Source: Alloalcanivorax mobilis
GTDB lineage: Bacteria > Pseudomonadota > Gammaproteobacteria > Pseudomonadales > Alcanivoracaceae
Direction: 5' to 3'
Assembly (NCBI RefSeq): GCF_002864685.1
Contig: NZ_NMQZ01000030.1
Coordinates: 1-64,000, forward strand
Length of the DNA: 64,000 bases
Shown here piece after piece: positions 46,788 through 56,109 of this stretch; within the stretch, counting starts at the first letter, position 1; each line of letters begins with the position of its first letter. The position numbers and the translations under genes were made by a program. The notes below the pieces were generated by a model, which worked only from the letters and a program-made list of their open reading frames with translations, searched no databases and had not been told where the DNA came from.

Positions 46788-47510
46788 TCAGACGGAGCTG
46801 ATCTCCTTGACGAACAGATAGCCCTTGGAGCGCACCGTCTTGATACGCTTGGGGTTGTCCGGATCATCACCGACTTTGGGGCGAATGCGCGAAATGCGCA
46901 CGTCGATGGAGCGATCCTGGCCGTCGTATTGAATGCCGCGCAGCTTCTCGAAGATGGTTTCCCGGGAAAGCACCGTGCCGGCGTTGGAGGCCAGCAACCA
47001 GAGCAGATCGTATTCAGCGCTGGTCAGATCCACCGACTCGCCGCGCAGGGAGACCTCGCGGGCGGAATTGTCGATCACCAACACGCCGAATTCCAAACGC
47101 GCCGGCGAGCTGTCACGCTCGCTGTCGGTCTCGACCCGGCGCAGCAAGGCGCGAATGCGCGCCAGCAGCACCCGTGGCTTGACCGGCTTGGCGACGTAAT
47201 CGTCGGCGCCCATTTCCAGCCCCAGCACCTGATCCATGTCGTCGGTGCGGGCAGTGAGCATGAGAATCGGATTCTTGAAGGTGCCACGCACCTCGCGGCA
47301 TACGGTCAGGCCATCGGCCCCCGGCAGCATCAGATCCAATACCACCAGATCGGGCTGCTCGGCGCGGATCCGGCGAATCGCCTCTTCGCCGTCCCCGACC
47401 ACGGTGACCACAAGGCCGTTGGATTCAAGATATTCACAGGTGAGATCGGCCAGACGTTCGTCGTCTTCGACGATCATGATAGTCGGCGGGTTATCCTGCA
47501 CGGTTGTCAT
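46788..47510 (-). CDS. OmpR-family response regulator, RstA-like
   Basis: This 240-residue regulator has a receiver domain (residues 10-125) with acidic pocket VEDDER, phospho-acceptor aspartate in VVLDLMLP, and lysine in YVAKPVKP. A C-terminal winged helix follows (LTSAEYDLLWLLASNAG, RSIDVRISRIRPKVGD). It is paired with the kinase downstream. The RstBA-like assignment is by overall similarity; in Escherichia this system responds to Mg and acid stress, but here the stimulus is unknown. Confidence 0.9.
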   Translation of the reverse strand: MTTVQDNPPTIMIVEDDERLADLTCEYLESNGLVVTVVGDGEEAIRRIRAEQPDLVVLDLMLPGADGLTVCREVRGTFKNPILMLTARTDDMDQVLGLEMGADDYVAKPVKPRVLLARIRALLRRVETDSERDSSPARLEFGVLVIDNSAREVSLRGESVDLTSAEYDLLWLLASNAGTVLSRETIFEKLRGIQYDGQDRSIDVRISRIRPKVGDDPDNPKRIKTVRSKGYLFVKEISSV

Positions 47511-47684
47511 CCCGTCGTTGTCCTTATCGATGCGTTTTTGTACGGGCCGGCATGCCCCCGCGAAAAATGCGCTTTGCGCCACCGGCGTGCCCAGGCCCCT
47601 TCCAACCCCGAAAGATGGGCGGCCCGTGCGTCCTTTTATACGCATACCGGTGCGCTTGGGCAACAGGAATGCAGCTCTTACACA

Positions 47685-47700
47685 GCACTATATATGGGGG
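47685..47700. promoter_or_regulatory. Partial NrdR-like box
   Basis: GCACTATATATGGGGG resembles one half of the NrdR consensus ACAcwATATwTwGTGT but the right side is degenerate. It sits about 500 nt upstream of the nrdA start and just beside the response regulator's promoter side, so its role is uncertain. Confidence 0.35.
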
Positions 47701-47762
47701 CCGGGGGTCAGCGCCATGGCGCCGCCAGCGCAGGCCGCTTTCCTGCACAACCCACCCACAAA

Positions 47763-47771
47763 TTATCCACA
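47763..47771 (+). promoter_or_regulatory. DnaA box upstream of nrdA
   Basis: TTATCCACA is a perfect consensus DnaA box. DnaA binds upstream of nrd genes in E. coli. Here it is about 430 nt upstream of the nrdA start. It may link nrd expression to replication. Confidence 0.6.
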
Positions 47772-47975
47772 GGATTTCCCCAGTCGACGGGCTTGCAAAA
47801 GCACCAGGGCACCTATAACTTGTAGCAATGTCGGGCAGCGACCCCTACATGTTGGGTTTTTGTAAAATTTTCCGCATCATCGGGCACATTCTCTTCCGCC
47901 CCCTGGAAAACGCCGCCGATTCAACCATTTACGGTTTCCGACGACGAACCCGGCCGCCGCCCCCGATAAGGCAAA

Positions 47976-47991
47976 CCACAATATATGGTGT
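47976..47991. promoter_or_regulatory. NrdR box upstream of nrdA
   Basis: CCACAATATATGGTGT matches the NrdR palindrome well. NrdR represses ribonucleotide reductase genes. It lies 208 nt upstream of the nrdA start, suggesting a long leader. Decamer-like repeats of GAATGGATC occur at 48105-48122 in that leader. Confidence 0.65.
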
Positions 47992-48199
47992 TTTTACCTG
48001 GAACAGACACTGTTCCGGGTATCGCGCCTTCCGCCACCGGCCGCACCCGCCGGATGCCCACGGAAAGCGGGCACGTCGGATCGATCGAGTGAATCGGACA
48101 GGTCGAATGGATCGAATGGATCAAATCAAAAGCACTGCTCAAGAATTGCACAGCGCAGTCAGCACAGACTCAGTCAGCACAAACAACGGAGAGGGCATC

Positions 48200-51124
48200 A
48201 TGCATACGGATACCAGTCGCGAACAGGCGCGCCCCGGTGGCCGCGATACCGGCGTGAGCGCGGAACAGGACGTCACCAGCACGGCTCCCGGCCAATTGCG
48301 CGTGATCAAGCGCAACGGCAAGGTGCTCGCCTACGATGACGACAAGATCACCGTGGCGATCACCAAGGCCTTTCTGGCCGTGGAAGGCGGCACCGCCGCC
48401 GCCAGTTCGCGCATTCACGAAACCGTGGAGCGTCTGACCGAACAGGTCAGCGCCACCTTTAAGCGCCGTATGCCCTCCGGCGGCACCATTCACATCGAAG
48501 AGATCCAGGACCAGGTGGAACTGGCTCTGATGCGCAATGGCGAGCACAAGGTGGCCCGCGATTACGTGCTCTACCGCGAGCAGCAGGCGCGCAAACGCGC
48601 CGAACGCAGCGATGGCCTGCGCGAGCCCAAGCACAAGGTGGACATGAGCGTGACCATGGAAGACGGCAGCCGCGCGCCGCTGGACATGGCCCGCCTGGAA
48701 CACCTGATCCACGAAGCCTGCCGCGGGCTGGAGCAGGTGCACCCGGACAAAATCATCGCCGAGACCGTCAAGAATCTGTACGACGGCGTCTCCATCAAGG
48801 ACGTCAACACCTCCATGGTGATGACCGCCCGCACCATGATCGAGATGGAGCCCAACTACTCCCAGGTCACCGCCCGGCTGCTGATGGACAAGATCCGCGC
48901 CGAGGCATTGCAATACCTGGGCGTGGCGGAGCGCGCCAACCAGCAGGAAATGGAAAGCCTCTACGGCGAAGCGCTGGCCGCCTATGTGCACAAGGGCATC
49001 GAGTTCGAGCTGTTGAGCCCGGAACTGGCCGAGTACGACCTGGCGAAGCTGGGCGCCGCGATCCAGGGCGAGCGCGATCTGCAGTTCTCTTACCTGGGCC
49101 TGCAGACCCTCTACGACCGTTACTTCATTCACCACAACGACACTCGCATCGAACTGCCGCAGTGCTTCTTCATGCGCGTGGCGATGGGGCTGGCGATCCG
49201 TGAAGACCAACATGAAGGGAAGCGTGAAGAGCGCGCCATCGAGTTCTACAATCTGCTCTCCAGCTTCGATTACATGAGCTCCACGCCGACCCTGTTCAAC
49301 GCCGGCACCCTGCGTCCGCAGCTCTCAAGCTGCTACCTGACCACGGTGCCCGATGATCTGTCCGGCATTTACAGCGCCATCCACGACAACGCCATGCTCA
49401 GCAAATTCGCCGGCGGCCTGGGCAACGACTGGACCCCGGTGCGCGCGCTGGGCGCCTACATCAAAGGCACCAACGGCAAATCCCAGGGCGTGGTGCCGTT
49501 TTTGAAAGTGGTCAACGACACCGCCGTGGCGGTCAACCAGGGCGGCAAGCGCAAGGGCGCGGTCTGTGCCTACCTGGAAACCTGGCACATGGACATCGAA
49601 GAGTTCATCGAGCTGCGCAAGAACACCGGCGACGACCGCCGCCGCACCCACGACATGAACTCCGCCAACTGGATTCCGGACCTGTTCATGAAGCGCGTGG
49701 TCAACGAACAGGACTGGACCCTGTTCAGCCCCAACGACACCCCGGACCTGCATGACCTGTACGGCGAGGCGTTCGAAAAGCGCTATGAAGAATACGAGGC
49801 GATGACCCGCGACGGCCGCATGAAGCTGTATAAGCGCCTGCCGGCCATCAACCTGTGGCGCAAAATGCTCTCCATGCTGTTCGAAACCGGCCACCCCTGG
49901 TTCACCTTCAAGGACCCGTGCAACCTGCGCAGCCCGCAGCAGCACGTCGGCGTGGTGCATTCGTCCAACCTGTGCACCGAGATCACCCTGAACACCAACC
50001 GCGAGGAAATCGCGGTGTGCAACCTGGGTTCGGTGAACCTGGCCCAGCACGTGGACGGCAATGGTCTGGACCGGGAAAAACTCGCCCGCACGGTGAAAAC
50101 CGCGGTGCGCATGCTCGACAACGTGATCGACATCAACTACTACAGCGTGCCCCAGGCGGAGCGTTCCAACATGAAGCACCGGCCGGTGGGCCTGGGCATC
50201 ATGGGCTTCCAGGACGCGCTCTACCGCCAGGGCCTGAGCTACGCCTCCCGTGACGCGGTCGACTTCGCCGACCAGTCCATGGAAGCGGTCAGCTATTACG
50301 CGATCCAGGCTTCCGCCAAACTGGCCGAGGAACGCGGCGCCTACCAGACCTTCGACGGTTCACTGTGGAGCCAGGGCATTCTGCCGATCGACTCCATCGA
50401 TATCCTGGTCAAACAGCGCGGCGAGGAATACTGCCAGGTGGACCGCAGCCAGACCCTGGATTGGGAGAGCGTGCGCGCCATGGCCAAAAAAGGCATGCGC
50501 AACTCCAACGTGATGGCGATCGCGCCGACCGCCACCATCGCCAACATCACCGGGGTGTCGCAATCCATCGAGCCCACCTACCAGAACCTGTACGTGAAAT
50601 CGAACCTGTCCGGCGAGTTCACCGTGGTCAATCCCTACCTGGTCAACGCCTTGAAAGAGCGCGGCCTGTGGGACAACGTGATGGTCAACGACCTCAAGTA
50701 CTACGACGGTTCGGTGCTGCCCATCGAGCGGGTGCCGGCGGATCTCAAAGAGCAGTTCCGCACCGCCTTCGAGGTGGAACCACGCTGGATGGTGGAAGCC
50801 GCCAGCCGCCGCCAGAAGTGGATCGATCAGGCGCAGTCGCTGAACCTCTACATCGCCGACGCCAACGGCAAGAAGCTGGACGTGACCTACAAGATGGCCT
50901 GGCTGCTGGGTCTGAAAACGACCTACTACCTGCGCGCCATCAGCGCCACGCAAACGGAGAAATCCACCGTCAACGACACCAAGCTCAACCGGGTTTCGTC
51001 TGGCGGTGGTGACGCCTCCTTCAGCGGCGGCGAAACCGCCGCCCCGGAAGCGGAGTTCGGCCAGGCCGCGGACGTACCCCAGGCCTGCTCCCTCGACGAC
51101 CCGGATTGCGAGGCGTGCCAATAA
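48200..51124 (+). CDS. nrdA: Ribonucleoside-diphosphate reductase class Ia, alpha subunit
   Basis: This 974-residue large subunit reduces ribonucleoside diphosphates. An N-terminal ATP-cone (about residues 32-135: VIKRNGKVLAYDDDKITVA) and a second, degenerate cone-like segment follow, as in Pseudomonas NrdA. The radical-site cysteines are in NLCTEITLN and VCNLGSVNL. C-terminal CEAC near the end carries the redox pair. The start at 48200 has CGGAGAGGG upstream. The open frame extends 372 nt further upstream without homology. A heptamer array follows directly after the TAA. Confidence 0.95.
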   Translation: MHTDTSREQARPGGRDTGVSAEQDVTSTAPGQLRVIKRNGKVLAYDDDKITVAITKAFLAVEGGTAAASSRIHETVERLTEQVSATFKRRMPSGGTIHIEEIQDQVELALMRNGEHKVARDYVLYREQQARKRAERSDGLREPKHKVDMSVTMEDGSRAPLDMARLEHLIHEACRGLEQVHPDKIIAETVKNLYDGVSIKDVNTSMVMTARTMIEMEPNYSQVTARLLMDKIRAEALQYLGVAERANQQEMESLYGEALAAYVHKGIEFELLSPELAEYDLAKLGAAIQGERDLQFSYLGLQTLYDRYFIHHNDTRIELPQCFFMRVAMGLAIREDQHEGKREERAIEFYNLLSSFDYMSSTPTLFNAGTLRPQLSSCYLTTVPDDLSGIYSAIHDNAMLSKFAGGLGNDWTPVRALGAYIKGTNGKSQGVVPFLKVVNDTAVAVNQGGKRKGAVCAYLETWHMDIEEFIELRKNTGDDRRRTHDMNSANWIPDLFMKRVVNEQDWTLFSPNDTPDLHDLYGEAFEKRYEEYEAMTRDGRMKLYKRLPAINLWRKMLSMLFETGHPWFTFKDPCNLRSPQQHVGVVHSSNLCTEITLNTNREEIAVCNLGSVNLAQHVDGNGLDREKLARTVKTAVRMLDNVIDINYYSVPQAERSNMKHRPVGLGIMGFQDALYRQGLSYASRDAVDFADQSMEAVSYYAIQASAKLAEERGAYQTFDGSLWSQGILPIDSIDILVKQRGEEYCQVDRSQTLDWESVRAMAKKGMRNSNVMAIAPTATIANITGVSQSIEPTYQNLYVKSNLSGEFTVVNPYLVNALKERGLWDNVMVNDLKYYDGSVLPIERVPADLKEQFRTAFEVEPRWMVEAASRRQKWIDQAQSLNLYIADANGKKLDVTYKMAWLLGLKTTYYLRAISATQTEKSTVNDTKLNRVSSGGGDASFSGGETAAPEAEFGQAADVPQACSLDDPDCEACQ

Positions 51125-51204
51125 AGACGCCGGACGCTTGACGCCAGACGCGAGACGCCAAACCCGCTTTTAAAGCGTCCGGCGTCAGGCGTCCAGCGTC
51201 AGGC
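51125..51204. repeat. Inverted heptamer arrays, GCGTCNG type, between nrdA and nrdB
   Basis: The left arm (51125-51159) is built of GACGCCG/GACGCTT/GACGCCA-like words, and the right arm (51172-51204) is GCGTCCG, GCGTCAG, GCGTCCA, GCGTCAG. The core has CCCGCTTTTAA. It starts directly after the nrdA stop and ends 62 nt before nrdB, so it could form a hairpin in the nrdAB transcript and alter the ratio of the subunits. Confidence 0.85.
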
Positions 51205-51265
51205 CACTTGAGGAATGCACCACCGGTGACGCCAAGGCGCCACCCTGAAAGAATGGAGAAGACAC

Positions 51266-52558
51266 ATGCTGAGCTGGGACGATTTTCATGCGCAAGAGAC
51301 GCCCATCCACAAGCAGCCCGGCGGCGCGCAACCAACGCCACCGCAATCTGAGCCGCTATCTGAGAAAGCGGCACCTGCACCTCAAGCACCGGCAGCGGGA
51401 AGTGCAGCGGATGATCAATCTGGACGAGGACAATCACCCGGACGATCCAACGCCGCCGTGACCGACGCCGTGGTGCGCGCCCAGCAGGCGGTCGCGGAGA
51501 TGGACATCAGCGAAGGGGTGGCGGAGCTGGAAGGCACCGCCGGCCGCGTCGAGGTGGACGACAAGCGCATGATCAACTGCCGCGCCGACCTCAACCAACT
51601 GGTGCCCTTCAAATACGACTGGGCCTGGCAGAAATACCTGGACGGCTGCGCCAACCACTGGATGCCCCAGGAAGTAAACATGAACGCCGATCTGGCGTTG
51701 TGGAAAAAAGAAGACGGCCTCACCGACGACGAACGCCGCATCGTCAAGCGCAACCTGGGCTTCTTCTCCACCGCCGACTCCCTGGTCGCCAACAACCTGG
51801 TGCTGGCCATCTACCGGCTGATCACCAATCCAGAGTGCCGCCAGTACATTCTGCGTCAGTCCTTCGAAGAGGCGATCCACACCCACGCCTACCAGTACTG
51901 CATCGAATCCCTGGGCATGGACGAAGGCGAGATCTTCAACATGTACCAGGAGATCCCCTCGGTGGCCAAGAAAGCCCAGTGGGGCATTGAGTACACCCGC
52001 GAGATTTCCGACCCGGCTTTCACCACCGGCACCCCGGAAACCGACAAAGCGCTGTTGCAGAACCTGATCGCGTTCTACTGCGTGCTGGAAGGGATTTTCT
52101 TCTACTGTGGCTTCACCCAGATTCTCTCCATGGGCCGCCGCAACAAAATGACCGGCGTCGCCGAGCAGTTCCAGTACATCCTGCGCGACGAATCCATGCA
52201 CGTGAACTTCGGCGTCGACGTGATCAACCAGATCAAACTGGAAAACCCGCAACTGTGGGACCAGCAAATGCGCGACAAAGCCACCCAGATGATCCTGGAA
52301 GGCACCGAGCTGGAAATCCAATACGCCCGCGACACCATGCCGCGCGGCGTGCTCGGCATGAACGCCGCGATGATGGAAGAATACCTGCAGTTCATCGCCA
52401 ACCGCCGCCTCACCCAGCTCGGCCTGCCCGAGCAATTCAAGGGCGTCACCAACCCCTTCCCCTGGATGAGCGAGATCATGGATCTGCGCAAAGAGAAAAA
52501 CTTCTTTGAAACCCGGGTCACCGAATACCAGGTCGGCGGCGCGCTGAGCTGGGATTAA
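51266..52558 (+). CDS. nrdB: Ribonucleoside-diphosphate reductase class Ia, beta subunit
   Basis: This 430-residue subunit carries the di-iron tyrosyl radical. The iron ligands fall in [11 protein letters not shown] and DESMHVNFG, and the C-terminal tail is ...[11 protein letters not shown], which docks into NrdA. An unusual, low-complexity N-terminal tail of about 65 residues rich in Ala, Pro, Ser and Gln ([20 protein letters not shown]) precedes the core. The ribosome site is GGAGAAG. NrdA and NrdB are separated by a heptamer array. Confidence 0.95.
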   Translation: MLSWDDFHAQETPIHKQPGGAQPTPPQSEPLSEKAAPAPQAPAAGSAADDQSGRGQSPGRSNAAVTDAVVRAQQAVAEMDISEGVAELEGTAGRVEVDDKRMINCRADLNQLVPFKYDWAWQKYLDGCANHWMPQEVNMNADLALWKKEDGLTDDERRIVKRNLGFFSTADSLVANNLVLAIYRLITNPECRQYILRQSFEEAIHTHAYQYCIESLGMDEGEIFNMYQEIPSVAKKAQWGIEYTREISDPAFTTGTPETDKALLQNLIAFYCVLEGIFFYCGFTQILSMGRRNKMTGVAEQFQYILRDESMHVNFGVDVINQIKLENPQLWDQQMRDKATQMILEGTELEIQYARDTMPRGVLGMNAAMMEEYLQFIANRRLTQLGLPEQFKGVTNPFPWMSEIMDLRKEKNFFETRVTEYQVGGALSWD

Positions 52559-52565
52559 AGCACCA

Positions 52566-52638
52566 GGCTACAAGCGACAAGCTGCAAGCGGGACCACCTC
52601 TCTGGAAGTGCTTCACTTGCGGCTTGCGACTTGCGGCC
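52566..52638. repeat. Inverted heptamer arrays, CAAGCNN type
   Basis: GGCTACAAGCGACAAGCTGC (from 52566) is inverse to GCTTCACTTGCGGCTTGCG (52610-52638). Repeat words CAAGCGA, CAAGCTG, CAAGCGG occur on a 7-nt period. It lies 8 nt after nrdB and 67 nt before the next gene. Confidence 0.78.
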
Positions 52639-52704
52639 CCCCTTGGGGGTTTGTCCTCACCGCTATCCTTTGGCACCATACCGGCATCACCCCCGGAGGC
52701 CTTG

Positions 52705-52938
52705 ATGAGCGACCACAACGACGATTTCCGCGACGACTACCGAGAGGAAGCGCGCGAGCTGCTCTCCACCATTGAACAGGTGGAAGAGACGCTGTCGGTG
52801 ATGACCACGGTGGTCAGCCAGCTCAAGGAACAGGTGGCCACCCACCTGGACGACGAAGACGACGAGCTGCGCACCGTGGAAATGAGCGCCGAGGAATTCC
52901 TGGAGCAGTGCGAGAACCTGGAAGGGACCTGGCACTGA
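52705..52938 (+). CDS. Small acidic hypothetical protein
   Basis: This 77-residue protein is very acidic (many Asp/Glu) and helical, starting SDHNDDFRDDYREEARELLSTIEQ and ending FLEQCENLEGTWH. It could form a coiled coil. I do not recognise a family. GGAGG lies at good spacing before its ATG, supporting translation. It sits between repeats downstream of nrdB and upstream of an AlsS-like gene. No function is inferred. Confidence 0.65.
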   Translation: MSDHNDDFRDDYREEARELLSTIEQVEETLSVMTTVVSQLKEQVATHLDDEDDELRTVEMSAEEFLEQCENLEGTWH

Positions 52939-52942
52939 GAAA

Positions 52943-53107
52943 GCGCTGGCGCGCGCTTCAAGCTTCAAGCTTCAAGCTTAAGTCAAAACCCGCCTCTGAC
53001 AGCTTTGCGGCTACGCATAAGCCAGTTTGCGTGAGTCCCAGGATGAAAAGGCCGGCACGCTTGAAGCTTGAAACCTGAAGCTTGAAGCGCGCTGCGCGCC
53101 AGCGCCA
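52943..53107. repeat. Inverted heptamer arrays, TTCAAGC type
   Basis: The left arm has GCGCTGGCGCGCGC followed by three perfect TTCAAGC copies (52957-52977). The right arm (53059-53107) is the inverse: CGCTTGAAGCTTGAA, then GAAGCTTGAAGCGCGC and GCGCGCCAGCGC. Outer GC-rich arms are also complementary. About 76 nt separate the arms. Nothing coding is seen between this element and the next gene; 53170-53180 (TTATAG) may be a -10 site. Confidence 0.88.
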
Positions 53108-53259
53108 GCGCCCCCACAGGCATTCCCAATGCCACGCATCAGTATTCACCATACCGCCCCGCCCCGCCGGCGCGTTATAGTATCCGCCAACGTCACTACC
53201 CCCCATGCGCACAGAGCATCGTCATGGCGCGACCACCGGCGCCGGAAGGAGAAGGTTGA

Positions 53260-54903
53260 ATGAAAGCTTCGGATTTATTCGTTCGCGCCCTGGAAGCCGA
53301 AGGCGTTGAGTATGTGTTCGCCATTCCCGGCGAAGAGAACCTGGACCTGCTGGAATCCCTGCGTGGCTCCAAGCAGATCAAGCTGGTGGTGACCCGCCAC
53401 GAACAGGGCGCCGGGTTCATGGCCGCCACCTACGGCCGGCTCACCGGCCGCGCCAGCGTGTGTCTCTCCACGCTCGGCCCCGGCGCCACCAACCTGGTGA
53501 CGCCCGCCGCCTACGCCCAGCTCGGCGCCATGCCGATGGTGGTAATCACCGGCCAGAAGCCGATCAAATCCAGCAAGCAGGGCCAGTTCCAGATCATCGA
53601 TGTGGTCGACATGATGCGGCCGATCACCAAGTTCACCAAGACCGTGGTCAGCGGCGACACCATTCCGGCGCGCATCCGCGAAGCGTTTCGCCGCGCCCAG
53701 GAAGAGCGGCCCGGCGCCACCCACCTGGAGCTGCCCGAGGACATCGCCCGCGAGCATTCCTCCATGCCGGTGCTTGAGCCCAGCCTGACCCGCCGTCCGA
53801 TCGCCGAAGACAAAGCCATCTGCCGCGCCGTGGAAGCCATCCAGGGCGCGCGCAAGCCGCTGTTGCTGGTGGGCGCCGGCGCCAACCGCAAGCTGACCAG
53901 CAAAATGTTGCGCCAGTTCATTGAGAAACTGGGCATCCCGGTGATCACCACCCAGATGGGCAAGGGCGTGGTCGATGAAACCGGCCCGCACTTTCTCGGC
54001 AACACCGCGCTCTCCGATGGCGACTTCGTGCACCGTGCCATCAGCGCCGCCGATCTGATCATTAACGTCGGCCACGACGTGGTGGAAAAGCCGCCGTTCT
54101 TCATGCGTCCCGGCGGCGCCGAAGTGGTGCACATTAACTTCAGCTCCGCCGAGGTCGACCCGGTCTACTTTCCGCAAATTGAAGTAGTCGGCGACATCGC
54201 CAACAGCCTGTGGCAACTCAAGGAGCGGCTCGAACCCCAGGAGCACTGGAGCTTCGCCGACTTCCACCGGGTGCGCGACGCCCTGCAGGCGCACATCAGC
54301 GAAGGCATCCGCGATGACCGCTTCCCGATTCTGCCGCAACGGCTGGTGCACGAAGTGCGCAAGGTAATGCCCGACGACAGCACCATCGCGCTGGACAACG
54401 GCATGTACAAAATCTGGTTCGCGCGCAACTACCCGGCCACCCACCCCAACACCGTGCTGCTGGACAACGCCCTGGCCAGCATGGGCGCCGGCCTGCCCTC
54501 GGCGATGGCGGCGAAAATGGTGCACCCGGACCGCCGCGTGATGGCGGTGTGCGGCGACGGCGGCTTCATGATGAACTCCCAGGAGCTGGAAACCGCGGTG
54601 CGCATGCGCCTGGATCTGGTGGTGCTGATTCTGCGCGACGACGGCTACGGCATGATCAAGTGGAAGCAGGCGCAAATGGAGTTCCACGACTTTGGCCTGG
54701 ATTTCCACAACCCGGACTTCGTCGCCTACGCCAAAGCCTACGGCGCCCAGGGCCACCGGGTGGAAAGCACCGACGGCCTCGGCCCCCTGATCGAGGAATG
54801 CTTCGCCGCCGGCGGCGTGCACGTGATCGACCTGCCAGTGGATTACTCTGACAACGATCGCGTTCTCAACCAGGAAATCCGCGAGCTCAGTAGTAAGGTC
54901 TGA
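53260..54903 (+). CDS. Acetolactate synthase large-subunit-like ThDP enzyme
   Basis: This 547-residue enzyme resembles catabolic AlsS and IlvB-type acetolactate synthases. The N-terminal GPGATNLVTPAA and HEQGAGFMAA (with the catalytic glutamate) and the ThDP-binding GDGGFMMNSQELETA region near residue 430 are present. It condenses two 2-oxoacids, likely pyruvate to acetolactate. No small subunit gene (ilvN) or alsD is adjacent, so it may be a catabolic or stand-alone form, or act on another 2-oxoacid. AAGGAG precedes the start. Confidence 0.85.
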   Translation: MKASDLFVRALEAEGVEYVFAIPGEENLDLLESLRGSKQIKLVVTRHEQGAGFMAATYGRLTGRASVCLSTLGPGATNLVTPAAYAQLGAMPMVVITGQKPIKSSKQGQFQIIDVVDMMRPITKFTKTVVSGDTIPARIREAFRRAQEERPGATHLELPEDIAREHSSMPVLEPSLTRRPIAEDKAICRAVEAIQGARKPLLLVGAGANRKLTSKMLRQFIEKLGIPVITTQMGKGVVDETGPHFLGNTALSDGDFVHRAISAADLIINVGHDVVEKPPFFMRPGGAEVVHINFSSAEVDPVYFPQIEVVGDIANSLWQLKERLEPQEHWSFADFHRVRDALQAHISEGIRDDRFPILPQRLVHEVRKVMPDDSTIALDNGMYKIWFARNYPATHPNTVLLDNALASMGAGLPSAMAAKMVHPDRRVMAVCGDGGFMMNSQELETAVRMRLDLVVLILRDDGYGMIKWKQAQMEFHDFGLDFHNPDFVAYAKAYGAQGHRVESTDGLGPLIEECFAAGGVHVIDLPVDYSDNDRVLNQEIRELSSKV

Positions 54904-54908
54904 GGCGG

Positions 54909-55021
54909 GTGTTCAGTGTTCAGTGTTCGCGGGTACCGCCTTTCGGCGGTACCCGCGCCCGCCGCAACTCACCCGATACCGTGGCCTCCGCGAACGCGCA
55001 CTGAACACTGAAAACTGAAAA
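54909..55021. repeat. Inverted heptamer arrays, GTGTTCA type, with strong hairpin
   Basis: GTGTTCA, GTGTTCA, GTGTTC (54909-54928) is inverse to TGAACAC and ACTGAAA words (55002-55021). GCGGGTACCGCC and GGCGGTACCCGC (54929-54956) form a perfect 12-bp stem with loop TTTC just inside. It lies in the convergent gap and ends 3 nt from the next gene's stop. No U-tract follows the hairpin. Confidence 0.88.
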
Positions 55022-55024
55022 CCC

Positions 55025-55918
55025 CTACCTCCTCATCCTTTCCCAATCCGCCCCCGGATATGGCGCCACGAACGATTCCACCGCGCCCCGTTTGTCCAGG
55101 GTCACGAACACCCGCCGGCCGTCCTCGCCACCGAAGGTGAGATTGGTGGGATAGCGCCCTTTCAGGGGCACGCTGCGCAGCCATTTGCCCCGCGGCGACA
55201 CCACCGCCAGCTCCCCGGCGCCGTAGCGCGCCACGTAAAGATTGCCGCGCACGTCGGCGCGCAGGCCATCCAGGCCGTGCCCTTTGAATTCAATCAGCAC
55301 CCGGCCACCGCTGAGGCCGGCATCGGCGCCCACATCAAACACCCGTATGCGGCGTTGGCGGGTCTCCGCCACATAGAGCCGGCGGCCATCCGGGCTCAGG
55401 GCAATGCCATTGGCGGTGCCCAAACCGTCGGCCACCACCCGCGTCCGGCCGTCCGCGCTCACGTACCAGACGCGGCCGCTGCCGCTGCGCCAGTCGGGGT
55501 CGCTGGCGTACACGCCGCCGTCGGCGGCCAGGGTGAGATCGTTGGGCTGGTGCATGCGCGGTTCATGCACCCAGACACTCACCGATTGGTCCGCCGGGTC
55601 GATGCGCAGAATATTGTGGCCACGGTGGTCGGCGGCGTACAACCGGCCATCCCGGCCAAAGCGCAAACCGCTGGCCACGCTGCCCGCCGGCAGCGTCAGG
55701 AACAGGCGCGCCTTGCCCTGGCCAGAGACCCGGCCGATGGTGCCCGGCCGGGCAAAGTTGACCACGTAAAGCGCACCGTCCGGGCCCACCGCCGGCCCTT
55801 CGATGCCCCTCGGAAAGACCCCCTCACCGACCCAGTCGCGGCTCGCCGGTGGCGCCGCCTGGCCGGCGCCGGCCGCCAGCATCAACACCACCACGCACCC
55901 GCGTTCAACCCTGCCCAT
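55025..55918 (-). CDS. SMP-30/gluconolactonase-like beta-propeller, secreted
   Basis: This 297-residue protein starts with a signal peptide (GCVVVLMLAAGAGQAA, cleavage likely near residue 22) and has six-bladed propeller repeats typical of SMP-30/Gnl and NHL families, such as IEGPAVGPDGALYVVNFA and HQPNDLTLAADGGVYASDPDW. It is likely periplasmic and may hydrolyse a lactone. The substrate is unknown. It converges with the AlsS-like gene. Confidence 0.85.
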   Translation of the reverse strand: MGRVERGCVVVLMLAAGAGQAAPPASRDWVGEGVFPRGIEGPAVGPDGALYVVNFARPGTIGRVSGQGKARLFLTLPAGSVASGLRFGRDGRLYAADHRGHNILRIDPADQSVSVWVHEPRMHQPNDLTLAADGGVYASDPDWRSGSGRVWYVSADGRTRVVADGLGTANGIALSPDGRRLYVAETRQRRIRVFDVGADAGLSGGRVLIEFKGHGLDGLRADVRGNLYVARYGAGELAVVSPRGKWLRSVPLKGRYPTNLTFGGEDGRRVFVTLDKRGAVESFVAPYPGADWERMRR

Positions 55919-56109
55919 GCCTTTGCTCCCATCGTCGGCGCAACACCGTGGTCATTCTCCACATCGATAATGCCAGGGTCCGCGCCGCCTGGCCTGTTTA
56001 TCCAAGCCCGCGCCACCGGCCTTTCCTCTTGGCCCGGGGCTGTATTACATTCAACTGCCCTTGACCCTGTGTTTTCAGGGGCACCACCGCGCGCCCCACG
56101 GAGGCCACC

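Noticed and set aside
47828-48199. A 124-codon N-terminal extension of NrdA
   Set aside because: It shows no conservation, crosses the NrdR box, and a good ribosome site and start lie at 48200.
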